Positions 1 through 12,840 of a DNA stretch of 64,000 bases are shown in pieces. Both the position numbers and the translations under genes were made by a program. Source of the DNA: Pipra filicauda (lineage: Eukaryota > Chordata > Aves > Passeriformes > Pipridae); the NCBI RefSeq assembly GCF_003945595.2, contig NW_024104558.1:62001-126000 (forward strand), read 5' to 3'. Under the pieces are notes generated by a model, which made no database searches, had not been told where the DNA came from, and saw only the letters and a list, made by a program, of their open reading frames with translations. Each line of letters begins with the position of its first letter. The first letter of the stretch is position 1.

Positions 1-185
1 GATTGTTCCCGGGGCTGTTCGTGCCCCAAATGCCCCAGTTTCCCAGTTGGAGTGGGGGAAATGGCTGTGTTGGTCCATAACCACCTCCACAGGGAGAGCA
101 GCGAGGGGAGCTCGGGGTGAGGTGGCACCTGGACCCTGTCCCGGGGGGGCACAGGGCAGGGGGGATGCAGACGGGCTGCCGCGGG

Positions 186-480
186 GCTGGGGCAGAGCGG
201 GGGTATCCAGGGGGGCTGGAGTGGGGCTGGGGGAGCCCGGGCAGGGCAGTGTGGGGGTACCTGGGGGTGCTGGCACGGGCTGGGGGAAGCCCAGGCAGGG
301 TGGCAGAGGGTACCTGTGGGTGCTGGTCCGGCATGGGAGCCCAGGCAGGGCGGTGTGGGGGTACCCGGGGGTACTGGAATGGGGCTGGGAGAGCCCAGAG
401 AGAGGGGCCGGGGGAGACCCAGGGATGCTGGCGCGGTGCCGGGTGCCCCACGCAGGGTGGCACGGGGGTACCCGAGCGCG
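186..480. repeat. G-rich minisatellite, period about 65 bp
   Basis: Imperfect tandem units repeat the pattern GGGGGTACC, a short GGTGCTGG segment, GGGGCTGGG, then AGCCCAGGCAGGG. About four units are visible and they degrade toward the right end. Reading frames here give glycine-rich chance ORFs, not a protein gene. The array abuts the CpG island that starts near 560. Confidence 0.7.
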
Positions 481-559
481 CCGACACGGGGCCGGGGGGC
501 CCACCCAGGGCACTGCGGGGCTTGGGGACCCCCGTCTGTCCGGGGGGGACCCTTCCCCT

Positions 560-1210
560 TTGAGCGCGGCAAAGCGGGAAGCGGAGCCCGGAGCCCTTCC
601 CTGCGTTTCTCCGCGGGCTCCGCGCCCGATCCCGCATCTCCCCCGGCCCCGTCCCCTCCCCCGGGCGGGGGGCGCGGGGGGGCGGCTCCAGCGCACGGGC
701 GGACGCGGTTCGAGAGGCGCCGCCGCGCCGCCCCCGGGGACGGGCCGGGGCCGGGCCGGGGTCCGTCCGGAGCCGCCGCCGCCGCCCCCGGGGCTGCGGC
801 TCTGCCCGCGCCGCCGCCGCGCCATGGGCAGCCCCGGAGCGGCCCCCGAGCGGTGAGTGCGGGGTCCCGGGGACGGGAGGGGAGGGGGGTCGTGGCCGGG
901 CCGCACACGTGGGTGACGGGGGTCACCCACCCACCTTCTGCTCGCCCTCCTCCGCCTGCCCCCGGCGCCTCCGGAGCGGCTCCGGGGGGATGCCCGCTGT
1001 GCCCACCCGCCAGGCCCCTCCGCAGCCCCGGGCTGTGCCCCCGCGCAGGGTCGTACCGGGGTCTCGGTGGTCTCGCTGCGGCGCGGGGGGGTCCAGCCCG
1101 CACCTGCCCTGCGCTCCCGGGGGTCCGGTACCCGCAGCCCCCCCGCCCGGCAGCGCCGGGGCCGCCGCTCGCAGCCCCTTTCCTGCCACAGCCGAGCGGG
1201 TCTGAGCATC
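560..1210 (+). promoter_or_regulatory. CpG island with a first-exon-like segment
   Basis: Very GC-rich sequence dense in CpG, with GC boxes (GGGCGGGG type near 663 and 740) and GCC triplet runs typical of a 5' UTR. An ATG at 824 in good context (GCCATGG) starts nine codons that run into a strong donor, CG|GTGAGT, at 852/853. This looks like a plus-strand first exon. The next good acceptor linked to known coding sequence is the LINGO3 one at 22797. Spliced there, the short frame would stop after 15 codons, so the ATG would be an upstream ORF and the exon a 5' UTR. Ownership by LINGO3 is inferred; it could belong to an unrelated transcript. Confidence 0.5.
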
Positions 1211-4200
1211 GCCAGGCGTCGGGGAGGGTTTTCCCATCTCCTCTGGCTCCTGTTTCCCCCCCTCGGATGCTGCAGGTCCTCCTCGCCACCCCGGGGCCCT
1301 GCCTGCCCCTTCCCTCCGCATCCTGGATTTTAGGGCTAGGCGGATTCTCCTGTCAGAAATCCCAGGGCTGGTTTAACCGCGGATGTTACCGGGCTATGTT
1401 TCTCGGGGAAATGGAGCAGGCAGCAAGCGCAGCATCCCTGGCTCCTATTGCCGTGCTGGAATAGCAGCCTTGCCTCTTCCCACTCCACAGCCAGAGTACT
1501 TTTGTGCCAGTTCCTTAATCCACTTGCAAAGCGGATTTGAGCTAAAACCTGACAAAAGGTGCTCCAAATCCCGTGGCGTTCGCGCAGGCAGCGACTGCAG
1601 GGGAGCAGCAGCTGCTCAGGTTCATTCCCAGCCTTACCCTGAGATGAGGGTTTGGAGAGGAGAAAAGAGCAACCAGGAGGGGAGAACGATGAGAGGAGCA
1701 GGCAGAGTGGTTGTCAGACAGCTGGAGAGCGGATCAGTGCCGGGATCTGCAGCCTGGCAGCACCCAGAGCACAAACCCCTTCAGAGGAAAGAGCATCGGA
1801 GCCGGAGCGGGTGGACCCTGGGAATTGGCTGGGATTGGAGATGCTTGGTGGCCTGAGGAAGATCAGCCTGGGCCTCTCGGAGCTCCCAGTTGCTGTTTAG
1901 TGTCGTGGCTGGTCTCGACTGCCAGTGTGGTGCTGCTCTCGCCCTGTGGGACAGAGACCGTCCTGCCTGGAGCAGAGCACCCCAAAACCCAGGTCCAGCC
2001 CCATGGGGTGACACCATGGGAAAAGCCTCGTGCAGAGAGGGAAAGTTCCTACAAACCTCTCAATCAAAACACCAGGAATTCAAGCCAAAAAGCCCGACAA
2101 GAGCAGAGTTGCCCAGCGGCTCCCAGAACAGCAGCTCAGTGTGACACAATCGTGTGTGTCCTTAAAGCCAGGGACAGATTCTGTTGCTGACCTTAAAAAT
2201 GTAGGTGGTGAACCCTTTGACAACCCTTTGGTAAAGGGGGGGACCTTGAGGCTTTGCATCCCAAACCTCTGCCCTTTGCTGCTGCTTCCTCACCCCTTGT
2301 GCTGCAGGATGGAGACAGGAGAAGGTCCTGGCACTCCAGGGACATGGCAGGAAACGTGGGGCATGTCCTTTAAACGGGAAAATAATTCCAGATGAGTTGG
2401 GGAGCAGCCAGTTTGGCAGCCTGGGATTGATCTGCTTTAATTTGAGTCGATGTAGTTATCATTGGCAGTCCTGTGGCTGAGGTGGAGGAAAGGGAGCGGA
2501 GCTGCTGCCTCTTGCTGCTGGAGGACTGGCAGTGCCGGGTGAGTTGTGGCCAGAGCAGCTTTGAGAAGGGATTTCTAGTCACCCCAAGATTTCTCGTGGT
2601 TTTCAGAGGTTGCAGAAATCCCACTTGGATGTCTAGGGCCTTCCCCAAAGCCCTTGGTTTGGGAGCTGAGCTTGGGGGAAGATGCTCTCAAACACAATGT
2701 CCAGCCTATAAAGCAGCCAGAGAAGCATTCCAAGAGCTGGGAGCAAACCTGTTCCCTCCAGTGTAGGGAAGCAGGAGGAAAAGCAGCTTCTGGACAGAGT
2801 TGGCTTAAAAATCAGTACATTTTGCTTTTATCCTGCCCTGTTGGGAGGAAGGAGCAAGAAGACCAGAGAAACGGGGTGGTTGTTTCATGTTTCACCCCCC
2901 TTGGTGTTGGTGCCTGGGATGGGACGTGGCTGTGCCAGGGACTCGCTGCGGTGGCAGAGCCAGGGCAGATCCTGCCCCATCTCCCACTGCTGCCAGGCTC
3001 AGCCTTTCCCAGGGGATGATCCCTCACCGAAGATAGCAGGGCCAGGGGCTTTTTTCCTATTTTATAGTGTTTAGAGCTCAGGAATGTCTGCTTTTATTAG
3101 CTGTGCTAATCCTGCAGCACCAGATAACTCATTCCTCCCTCCAAGGCCCAAACCTAATCACTGCACTTCCCTCCAGCAGCAGCACAGCCCCCAATTAAAC
3201 CCTGCCCTCAAAGCCCGATGGCACAGACGGACAAGGCGCTGTCTGCGAATGTGCTCGGCCTTTCAAGTCTTCAAATCCACGTTTAATGGATTTTAAATTT
3301 TTTAAATTCTTTAAAACTGTTTCAAGTCTTTAAATTCATTGATTTTTCAACCCCCCAGTTTCTGGTTGTCAGCTCACTCCCGTTTCCCACCGGGAGCAGG
3401 TGGTCCCTCTCTGCTCGGCAGCACGGGGAAGTGGAGCTGCCATAAGGCAGGAGGAGTTGGGCTGCTCCACGAGATGTGAGCAGTGTGGCTGCTGCGTTCC
3501 CATCCCCAGGATGGGAGTGAGCTGTTGCCGTAGCCCTGGAAATACCGTTGGGAATGTGGAGCACGTGGCCGGGAGCGTTTTGCGTGGGCAGCGGCAATTC
3601 CCGCGCCGCCGGCTCGCTGCACCGTGGGCAGCCCAGGTGGGATGCCTGTCACCAGCAACATCTCCCCGAGTCCCAAATCCCACATTTCAGAGTGAAGGGA
3701 AGCAGGAGCCAAGTGAGGCCGTGCCTGAGCTTGTCCCCAGACACACAGACTCACCACGAGGCTGCAAAACCCCTCAACGTGCATCCCGTGCCTTGGTTTC
3801 CCTGCCTGTACATGGCTTAGTCTGGAGGCCTGGCTTTGTAGGTTGACACATTCTCTCAGACAGCCCAGGTCCTGCTGCCTGGGAGTGTCTGTGGCTGTAA
3901 ATCCAGGATGGAATTGTCCGAGCAGGGTGGAAGGAGCATCACGGATCATCTCTCTGGTCTGTGGGCAGAACTGCAGCAGAGAGGGGCAGAAGGTGCTGCC
4001 ACCAGAGCCCAAAGGGCCACTCTGGGAGTCCTGGGAAAGCACCAAAATGAACAGGGGAGGGCAGGAATGTTCAGAGCAGAGGTTTGAGAGGAGATGAAGC
4101 AATAAAACCCATGAGAGTGCTCGGAAATGCTGCGAGAGCTGTGCTGGCTCTGGCCGTGGGAGGGAGAGGGATTGGCTTCGGGTGTTATCCATGGACTTTT

Positions 4201-5291
4201 CTGGGAGGCTGTTGGGGAAGTTTTCATAGGGTTTACCTTGAAGCAGATCCTTCCACAAGGTTTGGCTCAGGGGATGTGGGAGTGAGGCTGGACCACAGCC
4301 TTGCTGGGCCACTGGCAATGGCCTGTGCTGGTTTCTCCTCTGGATCCCTTTGCCTGAGCTCGTGGTGCTTTGGGGTTGTACTGGAACCTGGGGGTGCTCC
4401 AGGTCTGCAGGGTGGGCAGGACGTGGGGCCAGGACTGGTGTGGGTGGCAAGGCAGGGAAGTGGCACTTGTCCGAGTGGGGAGCCCTCCCTGGTCCCTGGC
4501 AGGGGCTGCCCTTCCCTCTTCTTCATGGAAAACAGGGCAGGAGTAAAGTCATCCCAGCGTGGTCGAATAGCTGGGACTTGGGTGGATAATTTGGGCAGAC
4601 CGCGAGGAACAGCTTCCCTGGAGATGAGCTGGAAAGCAAAACCTGCCATGAAAGGTCTGGGCTGTGCTCCCCAGGCTATCACAGTGCCTTGGCATCCCGA
4701 CAGGCACCCCATGGCCAGGATCCCGGGTGCCAGGCTGGGAGCAGGGGCAGCATCCCTCCATCTCCCCGAGCAGCAAAGCCATCCCAGCACGTGCCCTCCT
4801 CCTTCCTGCACCTTCTGGCTCAGCCCAGCTCTTCTCTGCCTTCATCCCCCTGCATTTTTCATGCCACCAGCACGAGCTTGGCTGCAATTTGCAGCCCTAT
4901 CCATCATGTGGGGTTGGTTTTTAGAGCTGTCCCAGCCTCACTGGCACAGACCTCGTTCAGCTCCTGATGTGCCAACCAAAATAGCAGCAGTCACAGACTG
5001 GAGTGGAGAGGAACAAGTGTCACTGACAATTAAAGTGACACAGCCCAGCATCAAGGTCTCTGAGGGTTTGTGCTTTATTAAGCAACAGTGAGTTCATGGG
5101 AAAGGACTTTCACTCAGAGCACTACAAGGAAAGAGAACCAAGGACTATATTTAGGCTCAGCCTGTGATGGGGGGACAGGGCCAGGCACTGCTGGAGGGGA
5201 GCTGGGCATCCTCAGCTCCCTGGCCCTGCAGAGCCTGGGGAGGCTTTGAGTGAGATGCAGGGACCAGCAGATGGGTACAGGTCAGTTTTGG

Positions 5292-5500
5292 GATCACAGA
5301 ATCCCACAATGGGACCTTAAAGCCCATCCCATCTCACCCCCTGCCATGGGCAGGGACACCTTCCACCAGCCCAGGTTGCTCCAAGCCCCGTCCAACCTGG
5401 CCTTGGACACTTCCAGGGATGGGGCAGCCACAGCTGCTCTGGGTAACCTGTGCCAGGGCCTCCCCACCCTCCTGGGGAAGGTGCTGCAGAGGGACAACCC
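5292..5500 (-). mobile_element. CR1 LINE 3' fragment
   Basis: It starts with the reversed CR1 3' end (TCACAGAATCCCA) followed by the ACCTTAAAGCCCATCC block and the GGGCAGCCACAGCTGCTCTG block of the common avian CR1 3' UTR. It is 5' truncated, as usual for CR1. The orientation is minus. Confidence 0.85.
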
Positions 5501-8232
5501 ACAGCTGGAGAGCTGGAGGGTTTCCCCCCCCCGTGCAATGGCCTCTTCGGGGTCTTGCACACCCAGACCCAAGTGTGTGTGTGGAGTGGCTGGGAAAGCT
5601 CCTCTGAGCAGGATCCACCCTGCCTGGAACTTGTGTGGCATCATCCTGATGGGGGGTCCGTGACCCTGCCCAAGGCTGTGTGGCCCCTCACATGGTTCCC
5701 TCTCCCTAAAATGTGCTTTGGTGATGATGTGGGTTATTTAACAGATCAATGCTTTCTCTCTTTGCCTCAGGGTCTGCCTCTTCCCACCGCCCCCTCCTAT
5801 TAAAAATTCATTGTTTCTCCAAGAGATTGTTGCTAGAGGGAGATGGGGAGAAATAAAGGAGGTTCTTGGAAAGGAGGAGAGAAAATATTTAATGGGAAGG
5901 GAATAGAGGAAAAATTTAAACCAAATATTGTCCCTCTGCCCCTGTCCCTCTGTCCCTTTTGCTGCCCTGGGTGCATTTGAGCACCTGCCAGGTCGCAGGG
6001 ACCCCGATGTTCCCAGAAGGCTCAGGGAGGGTCATGGGGGACCTGGGATAAGCCTAGGAGGTGAGGATGGTCCTGTTCCTGCCTGGGGCTGAGGAACCTG
6101 CTGGCTTCAGAGCTGGGAGCGTGGGGACGTTGTGGCTGTTTCCCACAGCAGGGACAGGAAGGAAGGAGCAGTGATAACGTGGACCTGGAGCAGGGCAGGG
6201 GGTGCACCTGAGCTCCAGCTCATCTCCCAGCCTTGGCATCTCCAGAAAAATCCCCCCAAGGCCCTGCTTGCTTTTCCTACTCAATTTGGCTGCTGTTTCA
6301 GTCCAGGTGGATGAGAGGGTTCATTTGTAGACTGAAATAATTGAGGAGGCCTTGATGGGCTGCACATGGTGGGACCACCTCATCTGGCCCTGTGGCACCA
6401 GGAGCCTGGGCTGGGACACAGAGTGGTCAGGCTGTGCTGGCCCTGGGGATGGACCATGGATGGATTGGGCAGGATTCAGGCAGGCTTGGGAAGGCCCTTT
6501 CCATCTTCAAAAGGCCTCATGAGCACAATCCTCGTGGTGCCCCTCACAGGTCAGCAGCAGCAGAGGTTTGCAGAGCAGGGGAACTAAAGAGGCTCTGGCT
6601 GAGCATCCAAACTCCATCAGCCACATCCCCGTGGTGTAACACCTCACATCAGTGAGGGGGTTTGATTCCCCTCAGGGGCAGTGGGAGGTGTTGAGCTCAA
6701 TGCCCAGAGCTGTGTCCTGGCTGCTGATTCCAACATGGTGCAGCAAACCACGAAGTTGGTTGGTGCTCCTGGCCTCTTTTTCCAGAGGGTCACCCAGTGT
6801 GACCTTCCCGGTGCTTGGGACAGCTGGACACCAACCCTTCAATATTGACAGAATGAGCTATTTTTGTATTTTTCCATTTAAATTGGAAGGAAAGTCCATC
6901 TGGTTCCCTTCGTGCTGCCAGGGGAAAAAGGCTGTTCTTGGGTCAGCTTTCCATGGGGCATCTCCTCGCTGGAGACCCAGGGGAGGCCATGTGGCCAGGA
7001 CCTCTGTCTGGTGCTGGGATGGAGCAGGGATCACATAATTAAACACTAATTAGGGATGGAAAACTAGCAGGACCCTGCAATTGCAAAGGGAAGGTGGAGT
7101 GACATAAATGAGATCGAAATTGTGACCTTTTTCAATAAGCAGGAATATTAACTAAGTGTGACTAATGGAGGGGGGGAATAATCCTTCCTCAGTCCTCGTG
7201 CCCGGGGCTGACGTGGAGCTGGAACCTTTGGGTGCTCCCGAGGAACCACAGCAGGTGGTGCTGGACAGCCCTGCCCGCCGTGCCCGGGGTGTCACTCCAG
7301 GAGTTACTGTGGAGCGTGGACCTTTTCCATCCCCAGTTCAGGGAGCAGTTGCCTTTCTTACCTTCGGGGGGTGTTTTTTGCATCAAGCACCAGCCTTGTG
7401 GCGAAGCAATTCCCGACAAATCCCTCTGGGCTGCCTCTTGCCCTGCCTTGCTCAGCCCTGCACCACCATCTGGCAACCTCTGGAAAGCCAGGCCCGGGTT
7501 GTTTGATGTTGCAGTGACAGACAGAGTTGTGATCTGATGGGTCAGGCTCATCCCTCACCACACACCTCCCACCAAGGCTGCCAGGGTTTTTTCCATGCCC
7601 TGAGGTTCCCTCTGGGTCAGGCTGTTGCTGCCCTGTGAGTTTTGGATCATCCCAGGCAGGGCCATCCCTGTCAGGGATCGCTCCATGCTGGACTGGGATC
7701 CTGTCCATGCTGGCTCCATCATGTGCCACTGGAGCCTGGCACAGCTGCCTCCATCCCAGTGACTTCCCTCTTTCCCAAGGCTCTTCAGAAACAGTTATTT
7801 TCCCCTTTGTTCCACCTTTTAACAGCTCTGCCTTATTTCTCTCTCCATTTCTCTCCCTGGGATTCTTTCTGGCTGTGCCCCTCCAGAATCTGGGAGATGC
7901 CCTGTCCCTGCTGTGCTTCTGGGAGCAGGTGGAGCTGAATTTTTCCTCCTTCCGTGCTTGTTTTCCACATTTTTCTCTTTTGGGGGCCTGTTACTGGGAG
8001 AGGATCTCACCAGGGATTTCAGATGAGCAGCCCCTGACAACTCCTCGGTGATAACGTGTCACTTTTATTGTTCATATTCCAGTAACTAAAGGTCAAATGG
8101 AAGCTTGGCTGGCTGGGAAGTCTGACATTAATTACATTAATGAGCAAAAGTCTCTGGCTTTACTGCTCCCTGCTCCTGGATGCCAGGGCAGTGCAATGCT
8201 GGCTGGATCCTGGGCACCATCAGGGGTGTTGA

Positions 8233-8512
8233 GGGACTCCTGGAATGTCCTGAGCTGGAAGGGACCCACAAGGATCATCCAGTCCAACCCCTGGCCCTGC
8301 CCAGGACACCCCAACCATCCCACCCTGTCCCTCAGAGCGTTGTCCAAACCCTCCTGGAGCTCTGGCAGCCTTGGGGCCGTGCCCACTGCCCTGGGGAGCC
8401 TGGGCAGTGCCCCAGCACCCTGTGGGGGAAGAACCTTTCCCTGAGATCCATCCCAACCCCCCTGGCACAGCTCCAGCCCTTCCCTGGGTCCTGTCCCTGG
8501 TCCCAGGACACA
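8233..8512 (-). mobile_element. CR1 LINE 3' fragment (second CR1 type)
   Basis: A second CR1 3' UTR type, recognised by the block around 8335-8420 that includes GAGCGTTGTCCAAA and GCCTTGGGGCCGTGCCCACT. The same block recurs at 35.8, 44.3 and 57.9 kb. Its 3' end is on the left, so it is a minus-strand insertion. Confidence 0.85.
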
Positions 8513-9754
8513 CTGGTGACTCATATCCATCTTGCCACCAACCAGGACCCCCAGGACCCTTCCTGCAGCTCTCTGCAGATTTGCTGCCTTGCCTGGAAGA
8601 GTTGATGTGCTCATCCCAAGGAATGCTCCTGCCTTAGAAGAGCTTGACTCAGCCATCCTGGTTTGGTCCTCTGGGGGTACAAGTTCTCTGCTGATTTCCA
8701 GCACACCTGGGCCTGTTTGGCTTTTGGCTTTGCTGCTGAATTTCTTCTTCAAGAGTCTCCCGCACACAGAACTTTCCCTGGGAACTTGCTCTCTCCTCCA
8801 TGGTGGTCCCATGTGGTTCCCAGGGGGGAGGAGACTCATCCCCTGGCTCCTCCACTGAGCAGCCTAGGAAGGAGTTAGAATACAGACTTTAAGAATATAT
8901 TCCTTAAAATACAAGGCACAGGGGCCAGACAGTGGCAGCTGCCCTGGTGGGACAAACACGGGCAGAGCCAGGGAGCTGTGCTGGTGTCGGGGGTGGGACT
9001 GGAGGAGGTTTGAGCCACTTCACCCACGTGCTGGTGGGTCCCCTTTCACAGGGATTAAAGTGTATTTGCAGACAAAAACCCCAGAGGTAACATGAAACAG
9101 AGGTTGCTAAGTGACACGGGAGCTGCCAAAAACAAATGCCAAGACCATCAGCTGAGCCCCTGATTGTTCCCAGGGCTGGGAATGACGGGCTCACGTAACA
9201 AGCCAAGCCCAGGTGGTCTCTAAAGTGAGCTTAAATTCCAGCATTCCCAATGCTCAGACAGGTCTGGAAGCAAAGCCTCTCCATGCCTGGCTGCCTGCAG
9301 GGAGGGCAGGAGGGGCCGGGCAGTGCTGGGAGCTGGGCACGTTTGGCTTTACAGCAATTTGCCCTCAGCAGGTTTGCAGTAAACACATGGGTAGGTCCAG
9401 CTTGCCGGAATTTGGTTTAAATTTTGCTTTATCCATCCCCAGAGCTGGAGCCTGGCAACCAGGAGCAGCAGCTGAGCTGCTGTGTTGGGACTGTATTGAA
9501 GCCCTGAGTGGTGATGGCTCCGAGCATCGCCCGTGGTGCCTCCTGCATCCCCCTTGGAACACCAGAGCGTGGGAGGTCCCACCATGGCACTGCAGTGGGA
9601 AACAAACCCATTTCCTTCCCAACTGTCACACTGCTCAGGCACTGGAGCAGCCCCACAGCAGCTGCCAGTGCCAGGTATCCCCAACAGATCTCTGTGCATC
9701 GTCCCTGTGGAGCTGGGATCCCTCTGGATCCCCTCGAGGCAAAATCCTTGGGGA

Positions 9755-9897
9755 TATCAGTACACACAGGATGTCAGTACACACAGGATTTTAGTTCACA
9801 CAGGATTTTAGTTCACATGGAATGTTAGTTCACAGGGGATGTTAGTTCACTCAGGATTTTAATTCACATGGGATGTAAGTACCTACAGGATTTTAGT
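9755..9897. repeat. Minisatellite, period about 20-21 bp
   Basis: About seven imperfect copies of a unit like CAGGATTTTAGTTCACACAG, with variants carrying GATGTTAGTTCAC and GGATGTCAGTACACA. No coding potential. Confidence 0.8.
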
Positions 9898-11584
9898 CCC
9901 CCACTGTAGTTGGTGGTGGTGCCACAAAGCTCCCCCAGAGGTGCTGAGGGCAGGCCAGGCTGTTCCTGGGTTGTTTCTCCACAGCAGGGCTTGGTTTGGG
10001 TCACTCCTGATGTTTTAGGTGTTGGGTGTGAGTTCCTCCTACCCGTGTGTGCATCAGCCCCCTGTGCTGAGGAGAAGTGATCCTGCCTGTGATCTTGGGC
10101 TTTTCCCATCCTTCTGCCAGCCCTGGAGAACTCCCTGTCCCTGTTGTCCCAGTCCTGCCTCCTGCCATGGCCTCCAGCCTGGAGAGGTTGCTGCATCCCC
10201 TGGTTCCACCTGCAGACTCCAGCACGTCCTGGGCAGGAGATTTTGGTTGTTAATGAGGGGGTTAGTGCTGCCCCTTTGGTGGGTGAATCCCTGCTGGAGT
10301 TCTGTGCATCCCACGTGGAATGTGTGTTTGCATCCCTGCCGCTGACTGCCAGACAGGGCTCGGCGTGTCCCAGTGACACTGGGACCCTCTGGGAACTGGG
10401 AATGGGTGTTTGCCCTCCCAGGGAGGAGTCTGGGTCACGCAGGCAGTGTGGACAAGAGGAAGGTTTTCTGGAGCAGGTAATGAGCTGGGATTGCCACTCC
10501 CTGGCTGAAGTCCTGCTGCCTCCCACCCCTGGGGGCTGTGCAGGACCCCCGGCTTGGGAGTGGCAGGGAAGTGGAACCCTCCATGTGGTGTCTGCTCAGC
10601 TGAGACTGAGCTGGTGGGTTTTGGAGGGATCCCTCTGACTTTGGCTTTGGGGCAGTGATGCTTTCCTGGAGGAATTTTAGCTTTTCCAGAGTGCTGTGCA
10701 CTCTCAGTTCTCCAGGAACCCCAAAAGTGAGGTTTCACCCACCCAAGAGCAGCACATGGATGGTGCTGGAGCACATGGGGATGGGGAGCACTCATCCTTC
10801 TGGGAACAGCTCTTGGCTCCAGGGATGCCCCTAAGGGGGTGTGAGCCCTGTGCCCCCAGGTCTGGCTGCCCTGCAGAGCCGGCTCCTCATTCCTCCACCA
10901 TTCCCAGCAAATCCCTACCTTGGAAAGCTCCTTTGGCTCAGGCTCCCAAGCCTCTCTCAGCAGGAATTATCTTCCCTGGCTGCTGCTGCTGCCCCTGGGG
11001 CAGAGACAGAGCAGGGGCAGAGACAAGTGGGGACCTTGAGTGGGGTCTTGAGGGGCCAGAGCAGCTGCTGAGCCAGAGCAGCAGCACCTCTGGGTGGGTG
11101 TGGCTGAGTCTGGGATATTTGTGGGTTGTTAACCAGGAGGAGCTGGATTTCCCTCCAGAAGAAGCTCCTTAAATTCCTTCTTTCTTTGTAACAGGCAAGT
11201 TAAACTTGATCCACAGAGCTCAAAATGCTTTAGTAAAACTGTAGCAAACCATTTGCCTGTAGGTTGGTCTTCAGCATCTGCTGCAGAAGTGTTGGGAGCA
11301 TCTGTCGACCCCACAAAGTGCCCAGGGAGTGGACACGGGAGGGGGGGGTCTGGCCAGTGGTACTTCTGCTTCCAAATTTGGGTTGAATCCCCCTAAATGA
11401 GAGGACTCCTGAGGAGCTGGTGGGTGCCATCTCCTCCTGAAGTCCCCACACATGATTCCCAAAGAGCATTTGCTGTGTCTTCCCTTGGATCCAGCCAGAG
11501 CTGTCCATGGCAGTGCTGGGCTCGAACTCTCTCCTGGTTCCAGGAGGATCCTTCAGGGTACAAAGTGATACATAATGTTATATT

Positions 11585-11649
<65 letters not shown>

Positions 11650-11650
11650 G

Positions 11651-11685
<35 letters not shown>

Positions 11686-11695
11686 TAGATAGATG

Positions 11696-11794
<99 letters not shown>
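11585..11794. repeat. Long (GATA)n microsatellite
   Basis: About 210 bp of GATA tetranucleotides (TAGA register on the plus strand) with only a few interruptions: a GATG unit near 11649, a TTAGAT shift near 11685 and an ATGATA break near 11762. In minus-strand reading frames it gives a spurious Ile-Tyr-Leu-Ser repeat protein. The near-perfect state suggests it is length-polymorphic. Confidence 0.97.
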
Positions 11795-12344
11795 CCCAGG
11801 CAAGCTGCAGATCACCCATCAGGCTGGAGCAGCACTAAGGATGCTTCCCCTCTCTGGGAGATGTCCGTGTCCACATCCTTGGGCTTTGAGGGGATTTATT
11901 TGGGATTTCTGTGCTGGATGCTGTGGAAAGGTGATTCACAGTCATCTCCTTGTGCTGTTCTGTCCAGAGGAGCCAAGGCTGGCTGTGTGGGACCCTTTGC
12001 CATGTAACCCCCCCTGCTCTCCGATGTCTCAGCAGCCCCCGATGTCGGTGCGGCCCCGGACCTGCGGAACAGTGAGCGCTGCCCGGGGCTGGGGGGTTGG
12101 GGGATCAGCATCACCCCTGCCCTGACACCCCATGGGGTTGGGACACCTGAAATCCAGCTCATTTCTAGCTCGTGGCCATCCCTGCTTGGTGGCATTACCC
12201 CCTCTTTGTCCCCACTGTCCTTTGCAGTGGGAGCTCTCGGCACCGCCGAGCCAGAGGTTTGTCCCATGCAGGAAAACTCCAGCCTGGTGCCCCCAAAACA
12301 AGCAAGAAATAACTCAAGCGGGGCTGTGATGTGAAGCTCAGGGG

Positions 12345-12545
12345 TGTTGAGCTCTGGTACTTGCCCCGAGGTTGGTGGCACGTGGCAGTTAAGGGCACGG
12401 ACTTCGCATGATGGTGAAAGCAAAGACATTAATTATTTCAGTAAGCTTTTTATACCTTTTACACAATAGGCTGCAATTGTTCATTCAGGCCGTGAGTCCT
12501 TGCTTCTAGCTACAATATTATAACATTTTTACCTACTGGCAACAT
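12345..12545 (-). mobile_element. Possible solo LTR of an endogenous retrovirus
   Basis: Read on the minus strand, the segment opens with TGTTG and closes with CAACA, a TG...CA inverted terminus. Between them are a TATAAAAAG box (near 12448-12456) and, about 15 bases on, an AATAATTAATGTCTTTGC stretch like a retroviral polyadenylation/R region. There is no internal viral coding sequence. I could not find a matching target-site duplication on the two flanks, so the boundaries are tentative and an old or partial element is possible. Confidence 0.4.
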
Positions 12546-12697
12546 TAATTCCTTTCATCCTTTGTTCAAGTTCCTCTTTCTGCCCTAGGGAACTGCTTCT
12601 CCTTACTTTTCCCATGGCTTCCATCCCAGCAGTGTGTGTCCATTTCTTGCTGTTTTCCCATATTAGAAATCCCTACACTGGCAGGCAGCAGTGGGTC

Positions 12698-12840
12698 TCC
12701 AGCCTTGGCCAAAGGGAGGACCCCAGACTCAGACACAGCAGGGTCTCCAGCCTTGGCCTCAGTTGGGACCCCAGCCTTTGGCACAGCAGGGGCCCAGCCT
12801 TGGCCTCAGTGGAGTTCCCAGCCTTGGCCGTGCCAGGGTG
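12698..12840. repeat. Minisatellite built on CCAGCCTTGGCC
   Basis: Four or more imperfect copies of a unit containing CCAGCCTTGGCC followed by CAGTKGGRACCCCAG-like and CACAGCAGGG segments, period roughly 25-48 bp. Chance proline/alanine-rich ORFs cross it on both strands. Confidence 0.7.

Noticed and set aside
316..1464. 382-codon ORF over the first CpG island
   Set aside because: Low-complexity Gly/Pro/Arg/Ala sequence caused by GC richness and a minisatellite. It ignores the clear splice donor at 852.
11393..11815. Ile-Tyr-Leu-Ser repeat protein on the minus strand
   Set aside because: It is a translation of the GATA microsatellite.
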